DNA of 64,000 nucleotides from Corynebacterium gallinarum (GCF_014837045.1 NZ_JACSPR010000001.1:1-64000); one strand, 5' to 3'; counted from the first letter of the stretch, positions 27,714 to 37,829 are shown. Notes: a model not told the origin generated them from the letters alone. Made by a program: numbers and translations.

Positions 27714-28411
27714 GACGGATCCCCGGTGTCGTTGTCCTTCTCTTCGGTGGTCTCCTGCTCACCGGACGCCGCGGCACGACGGCGGTTGACGCGGGCGCGG
27801 CGGTCGTCGACAAGCAGGGGGTTGTTCTCGGGGTTGTTCTGCTGCTGACGCAACAGCTCACCCTGGGCGGCGGACACTGCATCGAGATCGCCGGCCTCCG
27901 CACGCATCTGCGCGATGTCGCGCTGGCGGTCACTGCGGGCGAGGATGATGCTGGACAGACCCCACACCGCGGCACCGGCTGCCACCGTGCTCACGATCAT
28001 GCCGATGTGCACGATAGTCTCATCCGTGCCCGTGGAGGTCTGGCGCATCCACGCCGCGAACACGGAATACACCAGGGTCACACAGGAGAAGATCCAGGCC
28101 ACCCAGGCCATCCAGGTGCGCCTGAGCGTCAGGGTTCCCAGCGTGAACAGGAACACACCGATGGCGCCCAGGATGTAGAAGACGTACTCGGCGAGTCGGA
28201 TGCCGGCATCGGAGGCGGTGTCGGTGAGGAACAGCACCTGCCAGCCTGCCACCCCGCGGATGTGTGGCAGTACGAGGCCGATGACATACAGGACCACCGC
28301 CGCGATGAGGAAGCCCTTCTTGTCGCCCAGTTCCAGGGTTTTCGCCGCATCCTTTTCCAGCGCCGCCAGTTCCCGACCGCTCAGCTTCTGTTCACTCACT
28401 TGACTGTTCAT
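27710..28411 (-). CDS. Four-pass membrane protein (Rv2732c-like)
   Basis: 233 residues from ATG 28411. Four hydrophobic segments are visible (GFLIAAVVLYVIGLVLP, VFYILGAIGVFLFTLGTL, WVAWIFSCVTLVYSVFA, GMIVSTVAAGAAVWGLSSII). A hydrophilic C-terminal tail is rich in Gln, Asn, Arg and Glu. The position next to miaB matches mycobacterial Rv2732c. The function is unknown. AAGGAG touches the ATG at 28411 with no spacing, so the real start may be GTG 28396 or TTG 28435. The stop codon shares CTAG with the convergent gene. Confidence 0.75.
   Translation of the reverse strand: MNSQVSEQKLSGRELAALEKDAAKTLELGDKKGFLIAAVVLYVIGLVLPHIRGVAGWQVLFLTDTASDAGIRLAEYVFYILGAIGVFLFTLGTLTLRRTWMAWVAWIFSCVTLVYSVFAAWMRQTSTGTDETIVHIGMIVSTVAAGAAVWGLSSIILARSDRQRDIAQMRAEAGDLDAVSAAQGELLRQQQNNPENNPLLVDDRRARVNRRRAAASGEQETTEEKDNDTGDPS
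27805..27815 (-). repeat. GCTTGTCGACG copy 7
   Basis: Exact 11-mer in the sense of the Rv2732c-like gene, read as Leu-Leu-Val-Asp-Asp. Confidence 0.9.
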
Positions 28412-28507
28412 CTCCTTGTTGGGTTCAGTAACCAATCGTAGCCGGTCGGGACGGTGTTTCCCGAAGTGGCCGACGGGCAGATGGGTGGGGACTTCACGAC
28501 GTGTGGG

Positions 28508-30124
28508 TCAGCAGCCGCAGGCGTTCTCCTGGGTTGCGGGGGCCGGGGCCGGCGCACCGATCCGGGGCAGTCCGAGACCGACACCGATCGGCGCGGTGGT
28601 GGGCACCTGCCCGATGGCCGAGTTGTCGCCCGCCCGGGTGCGGCGGTGGGTGAGCACACCGGCATCGGCGATGAGGAAGAACGGCTTGGCCTCGGTGACC
28701 TCAACCGTCACGGCATCACCCGGGCGGATCTCTCCGTCGATGGCACCGGCAGGTGCGAAGTGGACGAGACGGCCATCCCGGGCACGGCCCGACATGCGCT
28801 TGGTGGTGTCGTTCTTCCGGCCACCGCCGGCCTGGACGAGCAGCTCCACCGTCTGACCGATGAACGTCTGGTTCTCCTCCTCGCAGATGCGTTCCTGGAG
28901 GACCATGAGACGCTCATAGCGTTCCTGAACGACCTCCTTGGGCACCTGGTTGTCATAGTCCGCCGCCGGGGTTCCAGGCCTGGGACTGTACTGGAAGGTG
29001 TAGGCGGAGGTGAAGCGCGCCTTCTCGACGACATCCAGGGTCGCCTGGAAATCCTCCTCCGTCTCCCCCGGGAAACCAACGATGATATCGGTGGTGATCG
29101 ACGCGTGCGGGATCTTCGCCCGGACCTCATCCAGGATGGCGAGGAACTTCGCCGACCGGTAGGAGCGACGCATCTCCTTGAGCACCCGGTCCGACCCGGA
29201 CTGCAGCGGCATGTGCAGCTGCGGGCAGATATTCGGGGTCTCCGCCATCGCGTCGATGACATCGGAGGTGAATTCAGCCGGGTGCGGGCTGGTGAAACGG
29301 ACACGCTCCAGGCCCTCGATGTCACCGCAGGCGCGCAGGAGCTTGGAGAAGGCCGAACGGTCACGCTCAAGTTCGGGGTCGACGAAGTTCACGCCGTAGG
29401 CGTTGACGTTCTGACCGAGCAGGGTCACCTCGGAGACACCCTGATCGACCAGGGCCTGCACCTCGGCCAGGATGTCCCCCGGCCGGCGGTCCTGCTCCTT
29501 ACCGCGCAGGCTGGGCACGATGCAGAATGTGCAGGTGTTGTTGCAGCCCACCGAGACCGACACCCATCCGGCGTAGGCGGATTCACGTTTGGCCGGGAGG
29601 ACGGAGGGGAACTGCTCGAGCGCATCGACGATCTCCACCTCGGCCTTCTGGTTATGTTCGGCGCGGTTGAGCAGGGTCGGCAGCGAGGCGATGTTGTGGG
29701 TACCGAAGACCACATCCACCCACGGGGCCTTCTTCACCACGGTGTCCTTATCCTTCTGCGCGAGGCAGCCCCCCACGGCGATCTGCATGCCGGGGTGGTT
29801 CTCCTTCACCGCGCGCAGGTTACCCAGCGTGCCGTAGAGACGCTGATCGGCGTTCTCACGCACCGCGCAGGTGTTGAAGACGATGAGATCCGGGGTGTCA
29901 CTCTCCCCCACCGCGGTGTAACCGGCCTCCTCGAGCAGACCGGAGAGGCGCTCGGAGTCGTGGACGTTCATCTGGCAGCCGAAGGTACGCACCTCATAGG
30001 TGCGGGCAGTGGTGCCATCCCGGTTCTCCCCAGCCGGGTTCTGACCGGCCGGAAGGGGCACGGCGGTGTTGTCCGGGTGGGCTGGATGGGTGTTCATCTG
30101 CTGGATATCAATCTGCTGCGTCAC
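28508..30124 (-). CDS. miaB: tRNA-2-methylthio-N6-dimethylallyladenosine synthase MiaB
   Basis: 538 residues from GTG 30124. It adds the methylthio group to the MiaA product on tRNA A37. The UPF0004 domain has Cys50 (TFGCQMN), Cys86 (NTCAVRE) and Cys120 (GGCLAQ) for one Fe-S cluster. The radical-SAM cluster cysteines are 194, 198 and 201 in [15 protein letters not shown]-terminal TRAM domain follows. The true start is uncertain: the first 40 residues are poorly conserved and no good ribosome-binding site is present; ATG 30097 is an alternative. It is divergent from gluA. Confidence 0.94.
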   Translation of the reverse strand: MTQQIDIQQMNTHPAHPDNTAVPLPAGQNPAGENRDGTTARTYEVRTFGCQMNVHDSERLSGLLEEAGYTAVGESDTPDLIVFNTCAVRENADQRLYGTLGNLRAVKENHPGMQIAVGGCLAQKDKDTVVKKAPWVDVVFGTHNIASLPTLLNRAEHNQKAEVEIVDALEQFPSVLPAKRESAYAGWVSVSVGCNNTCTFCIVPSLRGKEQDRRPGDILAEVQALVDQGVSEVTLLGQNVNAYGVNFVDPELERDRSAFSKLLRACGDIEGLERVRFTSPHPAEFTSDVIDAMAETPNICPQLHMPLQSGSDRVLKEMRRSYRSAKFLAILDEVRAKIPHASITTDIIVGFPGETEEDFQATLDVVEKARFTSAYTFQYSPRPGTPAADYDNQVPKEVVQERYERLMVLQERICEEENQTFIGQTVELLVQAGGGRKNDTTKRMSGRARDGRLVHFAPAGAIDGEIRPGDAVTVEVTEAKPFFLIADAGVLTHRRTRAGDNSAIGQVPTTAPIGVGLGLPRIGAPAPAPATQENACGC

Positions 30125-30431
30125 GGAAGGTAATTGTATCGGCCGTGGGCACCCTGACATAAACGGATCATCCGGGGTACGAGCAGTCGCTGTGGGTGGG
30201 GCGGTTCGGGAGTGCAGCCTCGTGGTGACGACCTAGCAGAGTGTGGAGTCCCACTTCACACTTCTTTACCTATTGAGCTATTGATAAAATCCGGGCGGAA
30301 ATGGAAATCACCCCCACAAATCACCCCAACTGACCAGCGGAAAAGGGTGAAAATCCAGGGAAATGCATTTCAATCTGGACTCAATCACAGAATATACCCC
30401 ACATGACCCAACATTGTTTTATGCTGTCCCT
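30125..30431. promoter_or_regulatory. miaB-gluA divergent control region
   Basis: A 307-base gap without a supported gene. It is AT-rich near 30260-30420. It contains an inverted repeat GTGTGGAGT (30241-30249) / ACTTCACAC (30253-30261), an AmtR-like box, and the gluA -10 TATGCT at 30420-30425. Confidence 0.6.
30267..30288 (+). promoter_or_regulatory. Candidate AmtR nitrogen-control box
   Basis: CTAT-N6-ATTGAT (30270-30285) differs at one core base from the corynebacterial AmtR motif CTAT-N6-ATAGAT. gluABCD is an AmtR target in C. glutamicum. The site lies about 150 bases upstream of gluA. Confidence 0.5.
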
Positions 30432-31184
30432 ATGACGCAGACCACAAATCATCCGATGATCAAGATGACGGGAGTGCAGAAGTTCTTCGATGACTTCCAG
30501 GCCCTGACCGATATCGATCTTGAGGTCCCGGCGGGACAGGTCGTTGTTGTACTGGGCCCGTCCGGTTCCGGAAAGTCGACTCTGTGCCGCACCATCAACC
30601 GCCTCGAAACCATCGAGGAGGGCACCATCGAGATCGACGGGAAGCTGCTTCCGGAGGAGGGCGGCGAACTGGCCAAGATCCGCGCCGACGTGGGCATGGT
30701 GTTCCAGTCCTTCAACCTCTTCCCCCACCTCACCATCAAGGACAACGTCACCCTCGGGCCGATGAAGGTCCGGAAGATGAAGAAGTCCCAGGCCAATGAG
30801 GTGGCCATGAAGCTGTTGGAACGCGTCGGCATCGCCAACCAGGCCGAGAAATACCCGGCGCAGCTCTCGGGTGGGCAGCAGCAGCGCGTGGCCATCGCCC
30901 GCGCGCTGGCGATGAACCCCAAGATCATGCTTTTCGACGAACCGACCTCCGCCCTCGACCCCGAGATGGTCAACGAGGTCCTGGACGTCATGGCGAGTCT
31001 GGCCAAGGAAGGCATGACCATGGTGTGCGTCACCCACGAGATGGGTTTCGCACGCAGGGCCGCGGATCGTGTTCTATTCATGTCCGACGGCGCCATCGTG
31101 GAGGACTCCGACCCGGAATCCTTCTTCACCAATCCGCAAACCGACCGGGCGAAGGATTTCCTGGGCAAGATTCTCGCCCACTGA
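30432..31184 (+). CDS. gluA: Glutamate ABC transporter ATP-binding protein GluA
   Basis: 250 residues from ATG 30432, or 242 from ATG 30456, which matches the known C. glutamicum N-terminus [11 protein letters not shown]. All ABC motifs are present: Walker [10 protein letters not shown], signature LSGGQQQR, Walker B IMLFDEP and the switch His in CVTHEMGFA. It powers GluBCD-mediated glutamate uptake. Neither start has a ribosome-binding site. A -10 box TATGCT ends 6 bases before 30432, so a leaderless mRNA starting at that ATG is the simplest reading. Confidence 0.95.
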   Translation: MTQTTNHPMIKMTGVQKFFDDFQALTDIDLEVPAGQVVVVLGPSGSGKSTLCRTINRLETIEEGTIEIDGKLLPEEGGELAKIRADVGMVFQSFNLFPHLTIKDNVTLGPMKVRKMKKSQANEVAMKLLERVGIANQAEKYPAQLSGGQQQRVAIARALAMNPKIMLFDEPTSALDPEMVNEVLDVMASLAKEGMTMVCVTHEMGFARRAADRVLFMSDGAIVEDSDPESFFTNPQTDRAKDFLGKILAH

Positions 31185-31250
31185 CCTCCCCGTACACTCT
31201 CCCCCTCCCCCGCTGGCCAAGATCAGCGAATAAGACCAACAGGAGCATCC

Positions 31251-32135
31251 ATGTCGTACAAACGCATGTTCACTCGTCTCGCCGCAACCACCAGCGCAGC
31301 TGTCCTCGCCGGCGTCACCCTCACCGCCTGTGGTGATTCCGAGGGCGGTGACGGCCTGCTCGCCGCCATCGAGTCCGGCAATGTCACCATCGGCACCAAG
31401 TACGACCAGCCGGGCCTGGGGCTGCGCAACCCGGACAACTCCATGAGCGGACTGGATGTTGACGTCGCGCAGTATGTGGCCAACTCCATCGCCGATGACA
31501 ATGGCTGGGACCACCCCACCGTGGAATGGCGTGAGACCCCCTCCGCCCAGCGCGAGACCCTCATCCAGAACGGTGAGGTGGATATGATCGCGGCGACCTA
31601 CTCCATCAACCCGGGCCGCTCGGAGTCGGTGAACTTCGGCGGACCATACCTGCTCACCCACCAGGCCCTCCTGGTGCGCGAGGACGACGACCGCATCCAG
31701 ACCCTCGAAGACCTCGACGACGGCCTGATCCTGTGCTCGGTCACCGGATCCACCCCCGCCCAGAAGGTCAAGGATGTCCTCCCCAGCGTGCAGCTGCAGG
31801 AATATGACACCTACTCCTCCTGTGTGGAGGCACTGAGCCAGGGCAACGTCGATGCCATGACCACCGACGCCACCATCCTCTTCGGCTACTCCCAGCAGCG
31901 CGAGGGTGAATTCCGCGTCGTGGAGATGGAGCAGGACGGCGAACCGTTCACCAACGAGTACTACGGCATCGGTATCACCAAGGACGACACCGAAGCCACC
32001 GATGCGATCAACGCCGCACTGGAGCGCATGTACGCCGACGGTTCCTTCCAGCGTTTCCTCACCGAGAACCTCGGCGAGGACTCCCAGGTTGTCCAGGAGG
32101 GCACCCCGGGTGACCTCTCCTTCCTGGAGGAGTGA
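31251..32135 (+). CDS. gluB: Glutamate-binding lipoprotein GluB
   Basis: 294 residues. A lipoprotein signal peptide with lipobox LTAC places the lipid-anchored cysteine at residue 27. The remainder is a family 3 periplasmic-type solute-binding protein (GTKYDQPGLGLRNPDN, GLDVDVAQYVA, NPGRSESVNFGGPYL). It captures glutamate outside the membrane. AGGAG precedes the ATG. The 66-base gap after gluA has no terminator, so it lies in the gluABCD operon. Confidence 0.95.
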   Translation: MSYKRMFTRLAATTSAAVLAGVTLTACGDSEGGDGLLAAIESGNVTIGTKYDQPGLGLRNPDNSMSGLDVDVAQYVANSIADDNGWDHPTVEWRETPSAQRETLIQNGEVDMIAATYSINPGRSESVNFGGPYLLTHQALLVREDDDRIQTLEDLDDGLILCSVTGSTPAQKVKDVLPSVQLQEYDTYSSCVEALSQGNVDAMTTDATILFGYSQQREGEFRVVEMEQDGEPFTNEYYGIGITKDDTEATDAINAALERMYADGSFQRFLTENLGEDSQVVQEGTPGDLSFLEE

Positions 32136-32237
32136 CCTGACGGGGCCGAACGCCCGATGACCATGCGTGGCCCCCGCATCCCGGGTGCCACGCATCATCA
32201 CTTCCACCACTGATCCCCTACCGAGGAGAACTTCCCC

Positions 32238-32924
32238 ATGAGTACATTATGGGCGGATCTGGGTCCGTCACTACTACCCGCGTTCTGGGTGACGATCCAA
32301 CTCACCGTCTATTCCGCCATCGGATCCATGATCCTCGGTACCATCCTCACCGCCATGAGGGTGTCCCCGGTGAAGATCCTGCGCACCATGTCCACCGCCT
32401 ACATCAACACGGTCCGCAACACCCCGCTGACCCTGGTGATCCTGTTCTGTTCCTTCGGCCTGTACCAGAACCTCGGTCTCACCCTCGCCGGTCGCGACAG
32501 TTCGACCTTCCTCGCCGATAACAACTTCCGGCTCGCGGTGCTCGGATTCATCCTCTACACATCCTCCTTCGTGGCGGAATCACTCCGGTCGGGCATCAAC
32601 ACCGTCCACTTCGGTCAGGCTGAGGCCGCCCGGTCCCTCGGGCTCGGATTCAGCGACATTTTCCGGTCCATCATCTTCCCCCAGGCACTGCGTGCCGCCA
32701 TCGTCCCGCTGGGCAACACCCTCATCGCACTGACGAAGAACACCACGATCGCATCCGTGATCGGTGTGGGTGAGGCATCCCTGTTGATGAAGTCCACGAT
32801 CGAAAACCATGCCAATATGCTGTTCGTCGTGTTCGCGATCTTCGCCGCCGGCTTCATGGTCCTCACCCTCCCCATGGGCCTGGGGCTTGGAAAACTCGCT
32901 GAGAAAATGGCGGTGAAGAAATAA
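32238..32924 (+). CDS. gluC: Glutamate ABC transporter permease GluC
   Basis: 228 residues, the same length as in C. glutamicum. It is a His/Glu/Gln-type ABC permease with about five membrane helices and the EAA loop [21 protein letters not shown]. It pairs with GluD to form the membrane channel. AGGAG precedes the ATG. The stop overlaps the gluD start by one base (TAATG). Confidence 0.95.
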   Translation: MSTLWADLGPSLLPAFWVTIQLTVYSAIGSMILGTILTAMRVSPVKILRTMSTAYINTVRNTPLTLVILFCSFGLYQNLGLTLAGRDSSTFLADNNFRLAVLGFILYTSSFVAESLRSGINTVHFGQAEAARSLGLGFSDIFRSIIFPQALRAAIVPLGNTLIALTKNTTIASVIGVGEASLLMKSTIENHANMLFVVFAIFAAGFMVLTLPMGLGLGKLAEKMAVKK

Positions 32925-33874
32925 TGTCCTCCTCCGTACGCGCAACAGTCCTCTACGATGCCCCCGGTCCCCGGGGACGCAGACTCAACACCATCATCAC
33001 CGTCGTCACCACCCTGGTGGCCCTGGCCGTGCTCTTCTGGGTGGGCAGTGTTCTCCAGGAAAACGGACAGCTGGATGGCGATAAATGGACCCCGTTCATC
33101 GATCCCCAGACGTGGACGACCTACCTCCTCCCCGGCCTGTGGGGAACGCTGAAGGCGGCGGTCGCCTCCATCCTGCTCGCGCTGGTCATGGGCACCCTGC
33201 TCGGATTGGGCCGCATCTCTGAAATCCGGCTCCTGCGCTGGTTCTGCGCGATCATCATCGAGACCTTCCGTGCCATCCCCGTGCTGATCCTCATGATTTT
33301 CGCCTACCAGCTGTTCGCCCGCTATCAGCTCGTCCCCTCACGTCAGCTGGCCTTCGCCGCGGTGGTCTTCGGTCTCACCATGTACAACGGCTCCGTCATC
33401 GCGGAGATCCTGCGATCCGGTATCGCCTCCCTGCCCAGGGGGCAGAAGGAAGCGGCCATCGCCCTGGGTTTGTCAACCCGCCAGACCACCTGGTCGATCC
33501 TGCTCCCGCAGGCCGTGGCCGCCATGCTGCCCGCCCTGATCGCCCAGATGGTCATCGCCCTGAAGGACTCCGCCCTCGGTTACCAGATCGGTTACATCGA
33601 AGTGGTCCGCTCCGGTATCCAGTCCGCGTCCGTCAACCGCAACTACCTGGCTGCCCTCGCCGTGGTCGCGATCATCATGATCCTGATCAACTTCGCACTG
33701 ACCGCCCTGGCAGAGCGTATCCAGCGCCAGCTGCGTGCCGGACGTGCCCGCAGGAACATCATCGCCAAGGTGCCGGAGGAACCCGATCAGGGTCTGGACA
33801 CCAAGGATAATGTGAACGTGGACTGGCACGATCCCGATTACAAGGAAGTCAAGCACCCCGGTCCGTCATTCTGA
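32924..33874 (+). CDS. gluD: Glutamate ABC transporter permease GluD
   Basis: 316 residues, somewhat longer than the usual 270 because of a hydrophilic C-terminal tail ([15 protein letters not shown] onward). Membrane segments and the EAA loop ([24 protein letters not shown]) are intact. It forms the translocation pore with GluC. It starts within the gluC stop codon, so translation is coupled, and it ends the operon ahead of a very strong palindromic terminator. Confidence 0.95.
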   Translation: MSSSVRATVLYDAPGPRGRRLNTIITVVTTLVALAVLFWVGSVLQENGQLDGDKWTPFIDPQTWTTYLLPGLWGTLKAAVASILLALVMGTLLGLGRISEIRLLRWFCAIIIETFRAIPVLILMIFAYQLFARYQLVPSRQLAFAAVVFGLTMYNGSVIAEILRSGIASLPRGQKEAAIALGLSTRQTTWSILLPQAVAAMLPALIAQMVIALKDSALGYQIGYIEVVRSGIQSASVNRNYLAALAVVAIIMILINFALTALAERIQRQLRAGRARRNIIAKVPEEPDQGLDTKDNVNVDWHDPDYKEVKHPGPSF

Positions 33875-33906
33875 CCGATAACGGTGCAGGTGCCTGCACA
33901 AGACAG

Positions 33907-33948
33907 AGACCGGTTGTCACCCAGATATATCTGGGTGACAACCGGTCT
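33907..33948. terminator. Bidirectional terminator gluD / recX
   Basis: A perfect 42-base palindrome (about 18 usable stem pairs, with a TATA loop) whose right arm ends in GGTC followed by TTT. It serves both the gluABCD operon and the convergent recX. Confidence 0.9.
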
Positions 33949-33958
33949 TTGTGGTGTC

Positions 33959-34591
33959 TCACCTGAGTTTGAGGTCCTCTATGCGTTCATCGAGGGCCTC
34001 CCGGGCCAGGTCCATGGATATCCCCGCCGGGAATCCACGACGGGCCAGAGCCCCGACCACGCGGCGCAACGCCTTGTCATAGTCGGTGCGGTCCGCGGGG
34101 ATCCGTGTTTCACTTCGTGCCTTCTTCACGGCGACGGCACGGGCGGTGGCCCGTTCATCATCGGCGTCGATCTGCTCAAGTGCACGGGCCCGGATACCTG
34201 CGTCCACGCCCTTATCCCGGAGTTCCCGATCCAACACACGGGAGGACTTGCCGCGGCGCTGGGCCCGTTGGCGGACCCATTCCTGCGCGAAGGCCTCATC
34301 ATCGATGAGGTTGGCCCGGGTGAGATCACCGAGAACCTCATCGATGACCTCAGGGTCGAGCTCGAGAGCAAGGAGTCGCTCCCTCAACTCGGAGCGCGAA
34401 CGGGCGCGTTGGTCGAGGAGCAGCAGGGCGCGTCGGCGGACTTCAGCCTTCTTCTCCTCCGCTTCCCGGTCGAAGAGGGTACTGGGCGCGCCCTCCTCCT
34501 GGCGTCTGCTGAACTCCTCCAGTGCGGTGCGGAGCTTGTCCAGTTTCGCGGCCTGGCTCTCCTCAGGATTGGGTGTGATCGGATCAGTCAT
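33959..34591 (-). CDS. recX: RecA regulator RecX
   Basis: 210 residues of the RecX family, made of three-helix repeats ([41 protein letters not shown]). RecX limits RecA filament growth. It lies 68 bases downstream of recA on the same strand, the usual recA-recX arrangement. The start ATG 34591 is chosen over an upstream in-frame one (13 residues longer) on homology; the ribosome-binding site is weak. Confidence 0.9.
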   Translation of the reverse strand: MTDPITPNPEESQAAKLDKLRTALEEFSRRQEEGAPSTLFDREAEEKKAEVRRRALLLLDQRARSRSELRERLLALELDPEVIDEVLGDLTRANLIDDEAFAQEWVRQRAQRRGKSSRVLDRELRDKGVDAGIRARALEQIDADDERATARAVAVKKARSETRIPADRTDYDKALRRVVGALARRGFPAGISMDLAREALDERIEDLKLR

Positions 34592-34659
34592 GGGTAATGG
34601 GTGTACTCCGGTGGTGCCCACCTCCCCCATGCCTGGGAGAGGTGGTGAAGGTCATCTGC

Positions 34660-35826
34660 CTAGTTCTCGGTGGAGGACTCGGTGAGGGTCCCGGCCGGTG
34701 CAGTGGAGGCCTCGAAGTTGTCATCCTCATCGTCATCGTCGAAATCGACGTTCGGGATGAGTTCAACCGGGTCATCGGTGAGTTCATCGGCGGTCTGCGC
34801 GAACTGCCCGACCCCGAGTTTGCGGAAGATCTTCTCCTCGATCTCATCGGCGAGCTCCGGGGTCTCCTTGAGGAACAGGCGTGCCTTCTCCTTACCCTGA
34901 CCCAGCTGATCACCCTCATAGGTGAACCACGATCCGGACTTCTTCACGATGCCATGGTCAACCGCCAGGTCGATGATGGAGGATTCCCGGGATATACCCT
35001 CACCGTAGATGATGTCGAACTCGGCGATCTTGAACGGTGGGGACACCTTGTTCTTGACGATCTTGGCACGGGTGCGGTTGCCGATCGCATCCTGACCGTC
35101 CTTGAGGGTCTGGATGCGGCGGACATCAATACGGATGGAGGCGTAGAACTTCAGCGCCTTACCGCCCGTGGTGGTCTCCGGGGAACCGAACATCACGCCG
35201 ATCTTCTCACGGAGCTGGTTGATGAAGATCGCGGTGGTGCCGGAGTTGTACAGGGCGCCGGTCATCTTGCGCAGGGCCTGGGACATCAGGCGGGCCTGCA
35301 GACCGACGTGGCTGTCACCCATCTCACCCTCGATCTCCGCCTTGGGGGTCAGGGCCGCCACGGAGTCGATGACGATGACATCGATGGCACCGGATCGCAC
35401 GAGCATATCGGCGATTTCCAGTGCCTGCTCACCGGTGTCCGGCTGGGATACCAGCAGCGCGTCGGTGTCTACACCGAGTTTGCGGGCGTAATCCGGATCC
35501 AGTGCGTGCTCCGCATCGATGAAGGCGGCGATACCGCCGGCTTTCTGCGCCTGCGCGATGGCGTGCAGCGCCACGGTGGTCTTACCGGAGGATTCCGGAC
35601 CATAGACCTCGACGACGCGGCCACGGGGGAAACCTCCGATGCCCAGGGCGATATCCAGTGCGGTGTTGCCGGAGGAGATCACCTGGATCGGCGGACGGTT
35701 TTCATCGCCCAGGCGCATGACAGCGCCCTTTCCGAAATCCTTCTCAATGAGGGCAAGCGCCGCGTCCAGCGCCTTCTGGCGGTCATCACCCTTGGAAGCT
35801 GCCTTGGTGGTTTTCTTCGTAGCCAT
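34660..35826 (-). CDS. recA: Recombinase RecA
   Basis: 388 residues. It performs DNA strand exchange and triggers LexA self-cleavage. Walker A is GPESSGKTT, Walker B is the [12 protein letters not shown] segment, and the MAW-type motifs and DNA-binding loops follow. There is no intein. The ATG at 35826 has AGGAC upstream; 34 more in-frame residues upstream have no similarity to RecA. The C-terminal tail is acidic ([12 protein letters not shown]). A LexA box lies about 200 bases upstream. Confidence 0.97.
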   Translation of the reverse strand: MATKKTTKAASKGDDRQKALDAALALIEKDFGKGAVMRLGDENRPPIQVISSGNTALDIALGIGGFPRGRVVEVYGPESSGKTTVALHAIAQAQKAGGIAAFIDAEHALDPDYARKLGVDTDALLVSQPDTGEQALEIADMLVRSGAIDVIVIDSVAALTPKAEIEGEMGDSHVGLQARLMSQALRKMTGALYNSGTTAIFINQLREKIGVMFGSPETTTGGKALKFYASIRIDVRRIQTLKDGQDAIGNRTRAKIVKNKVSPPFKIAEFDIIYGEGISRESSIIDLAVDHGIVKKSGSWFTYEGDQLGQGKEKARLFLKETPELADEIEEKIFRKLGVGQFAQTADELTDDPVELIPNVDFDDDDEDDNFEASTAPAGTLTESSTEN

Positions 35827-36024
35827 TGTCGTGTCCTGTCCGTTGAGGTCTTGAAGGGGGGTGGAATCCCACCGCCGATGTTGTGGAGGAGGGATATTGA
35901 GGGGATCCATTGTAGTTAGACCCCGCAAACCGGGATTAGGGTCCCTATCCGCACCAAGTTTGTCTGTCTGTGGAGGAAGTCTAAGACATGCCCCGGAACC
36001 GAATAATTATGTTCCACACCTTAC

Positions 36025-36040
36025 ACGCACAACTGTTCGA
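36025..36040. promoter_or_regulatory. LexA (SOS) box of recA
   Basis: ACGCACAACTGTTCGA (read on +) has a perfect TGTTCGA half and matches the SOS consensus at 12 of 14 fixed positions. It stands between recA and the DUF3046 gene, the usual site for recA control in actinobacteria. Confidence 0.65.
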
Positions 36041-36071
36041 AATCGAATTGTTGAACATGGGCCGAAAGCAC

Positions 36072-36287
36072 TCAGGAACGGGGGTCATCCCGGCCCAGGC
36101 GGCGGTCCTCCGGGACATCAAAATCGGTGCAGAGTTGAAGCCACACATCCCTGAGATCCACACCGGATTCGACAGCCTCATCAGCTGTCATCCCCAAGGT
36201 GGCGAGGGTGTGGGAGTGGGCGATCCACTCCCCCCTGGCTTCACCGAATTCATCCTCGATCAACTGCCGGAACTCCGATAAACGCAT
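36072..36287 (-). CDS. Small DUF3046 protein
   Basis: 71 residues from ATG 36287. The sequence (MRLSEFRQLIEDEFGEARG, HSHTLATLGMTADEAVESG, DLRDVWLQLCTDFDVPEDR) is the DUF3046 family, found next to recA in most actinobacteria (Rv2738c in Mycobacterium). Its function is unknown; the position suggests a link to DNA repair. The reading frame continues 25 residues upstream but without family similarity. Confidence 0.85.
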   Translation of the reverse strand: MRLSEFRQLIEDEFGEARGEWIAHSHTLATLGMTADEAVESGVDLRDVWLQLCTDFDVPEDRRLGRDDPRS

Positions 36288-36355
36288 GGGGTTGATCCTA
36301 CAGGCACCGGATACACCCCCGGTCTGACGCGGTTCGAAACCGTCCGCTTGCATGT

Positions 36356-36368
36356 TGAACACTGTTCA
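36356..36368. promoter_or_regulatory. BioQ-type operator within the bioY promoter
   Basis: TGAAC-ACT-GTTCA is a perfect inverted repeat fitting the TGAAC-N3-GTTAC/GTTCA motif of the biotin regulator BioQ. It lies exactly between a -35-like TTGCAT (36349-36354) and the -10 TATACT (36373-36378), where bound repressor would block RNA polymerase. Confidence 0.75.
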
Positions 36369-36384
36369 GTTGTATACTTCGTCC

Positions 36385-37002
36385 ATGCATACCGATACTT
36401 CCCCGACCTCGGCCCGGCCCGAGCAGTCCAATCGTGCTTCCAGCAGGAACCGTCTCCAGGATCTTGCTCTCATTGCGGTTTTCGCGGCTTTGATCATTGT
36501 GCTGGCGTTCGTTCAGATCCCTGTGGGCACCGCAGGCGTGCCTCTCGTTCTGCAGAACGCCGCCGTGGTACTGGGGGGGTTGGTGCTCGGTGCCCGACGC
36601 GGTTTCCTCGCTGTTCTGCTCTTCCTGGGTCTCGGCATGATCGGGTTGCCGGTCCTCGCCGGTGGGCGTACGACGATCGCGGCGCTGGCTGGAATCACAG
36701 TCGGCTATATCGTGGGATATCTCATCTCGGCCTTCATCGCCGGCCTCATCGCTGAGCGCGCCCCACGGAAGCGCGGCGCGGGGATGTTCGCGGTGCTCGG
36801 TCTTGCCGCCCTGGCGGGCCTGGCCACGCAGTATCTGTCGGGGATCGTCGGCATGGTGCTGCGCGGTGGGCTCAGCTTCACCGAGGCCACCATCGCGCAG
36901 GTACCCTTCATCCTCCCGGACCTGGGCAAGTTCGCTCTCATGGTGGTCATCGCCGCGGGAGTCCACGCAGCCATCCCGGACCTGCGACGTCGCGGACGCT
37001 AA
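36385..37002 (+). CDS. bioY: Biotin ECF transporter substrate-binding subunit BioY
   Basis: 205 residues with about six membrane helices after a short hydrophilic start. BioY signatures are present (VQIPVGTAGVPLVLQNAAV, GARRGFLAVLLFLGLGMIGLPVLAGG). It binds biotin in the membrane and works with BioM and BioN; C. glutamicum is a biotin auxotroph and depends on this importer. The -10 TATACT ends 6 bases before the ATG and there is no ribosome-binding site, so the mRNA is probably leaderless. A terminator separates it from bioM. Confidence 0.95.
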   Translation: MHTDTSPTSARPEQSNRASSRNRLQDLALIAVFAALIIVLAFVQIPVGTAGVPLVLQNAAVVLGGLVLGARRGFLAVLLFLGLGMIGLPVLAGGRTTIAALAGITVGYIVGYLISAFIAGLIAERAPRKRGAGMFAVLGLAALAGLATQYLSGIVGMVLRGGLSFTEATIAQVPFILPDLGKFALMVVIAAGVHAAIPDLRRRGR

Positions 37003-37036
37003 CCCGTTCTCACGCCGCAGCACCCTGTGAAATCCC

Positions 37037-37070
37037 GAAACCAGCCCTGAGAAGAAGAGGGGTTGGTTTC
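37037..37070 (+). terminator. bioY terminator
   Basis: GAAACCA (37037-37043) plus GCCCT pairs with AGGGG and TGGTTTC (37064-37070), followed by TTTT. It lies 35 bases after the bioY stop. Confidence 0.75.
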
Positions 37071-37138
37071 TTTTCCGTTTATACCCGCTGCCCAGGGCGG
37101 ATACCCCGGGCAGACCCTGACCCATAGAATTGATAATC

Positions 37139-37828
37139 ATGCCCGAGATCATCTTCGACTCCGCGGCGGTGTCCTATGAGGGCACGCCAGTACTGGAACC
37201 ACTGTCTCTCACCCTGCGCGAACAGCGTATCGGTGTCATCGGCGCCAATGGAGGTGGTAAATCCACCCTCATCAGAATGATCAACGGGTTGGGCGAGCCG
37301 AGCTCCGGACGTGTCCTGGTCGATGGTCTCGACGTGGCCGCCAACGGTCGCCAGGTCCGGAAGAAAGTGGGTTTTGTCTTCTCCGATGCCGAAAACCAGA
37401 TCGTGATGCCCACGGTCAGGGAGGACATCGCCTTTTCGCTGCGTCGTCACAAGATACCCCGGGCGGAGAAACAACGCCGGGTCGAGGAGATGATGGACCG
37501 CTTCCATCTCACGGCCCATGCCGACCAGTCGCCGCACACCTTGTCCGGCGGGCAGAAACAGCTCCTGGCGCTGGCGGCTGTTCTCATCATCGAACCGGAG
37601 GTGGTCATCGCCGATGAACCCACCACCCTGTTGGATCTACGCAACCGCATGCTGATCCGGGAGGTGTTCCGGACCCTTCCACAGCAGTTGATCGTGGTCA
37701 GTCATGATCTCGACTTCCTCTCCGACTTCAACCGGGTGATCTGCATTGACAATCACCGCATCGCCGCCGACGGAGACCCCTCCGATGTGATCCCCCACTA
37801 TGTCAATCTGATGATGGAGTCGGTCTGA
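37139..37828 (+). CDS. bioM: Biotin ECF transporter ATPase BioM
   Basis: 229 residues. ABC ATPase with Walker A GANGGGKST, signature LSGGQKQ, Walker B VVIADEP and the switch VVSHD. It energises BioYN-type biotin uptake. I chose ATG 37139 over the in-frame TTG at 37130. A -10-like TAGAAT (37125-37130) lies 8 bases before the ATG, so bioMN probably has its own promoter and a leaderless mRNA. It is followed after one base by bioN. Confidence 0.93.
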   Translation: MPEIIFDSAAVSYEGTPVLEPLSLTLREQRIGVIGANGGGKSTLIRMINGLGEPSSGRVLVDGLDVAANGRQVRKKVGFVFSDAENQIVMPTVREDIAFSLRRHKIPRAEKQRRVEEMMDRFHLTAHADQSPHTLSGGQKQLLALAAVLIIEPEVVIADEPTTLLDLRNRMLIREVFRTLPQQLIVVSHDLDFLSDFNRVICIDNHRIAADGDPSDVIPHYVNLMMESV

Positions 37829-37829
37829 G

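Noticed and set aside
28454..30133. 559-codon open frame on the + strand opposite miaB
   Set aside because: Antisense to miaB, which has all three conserved cysteines of both cluster sites. The + translation shows no domain.
30242..30260. GlxR (cAMP receptor-type) site before gluA
   Set aside because: TGTGG and TCACA are present, but the spacing is too long for TGTGA-N6-TCACA; kept only as an unassigned inverted repeat.
36298..37152. 284-codon open frame on the - strand opposite bioY
   Set aside because: It covers the bioY gene and promoter and has no ribosome-binding site or recognisable domain.
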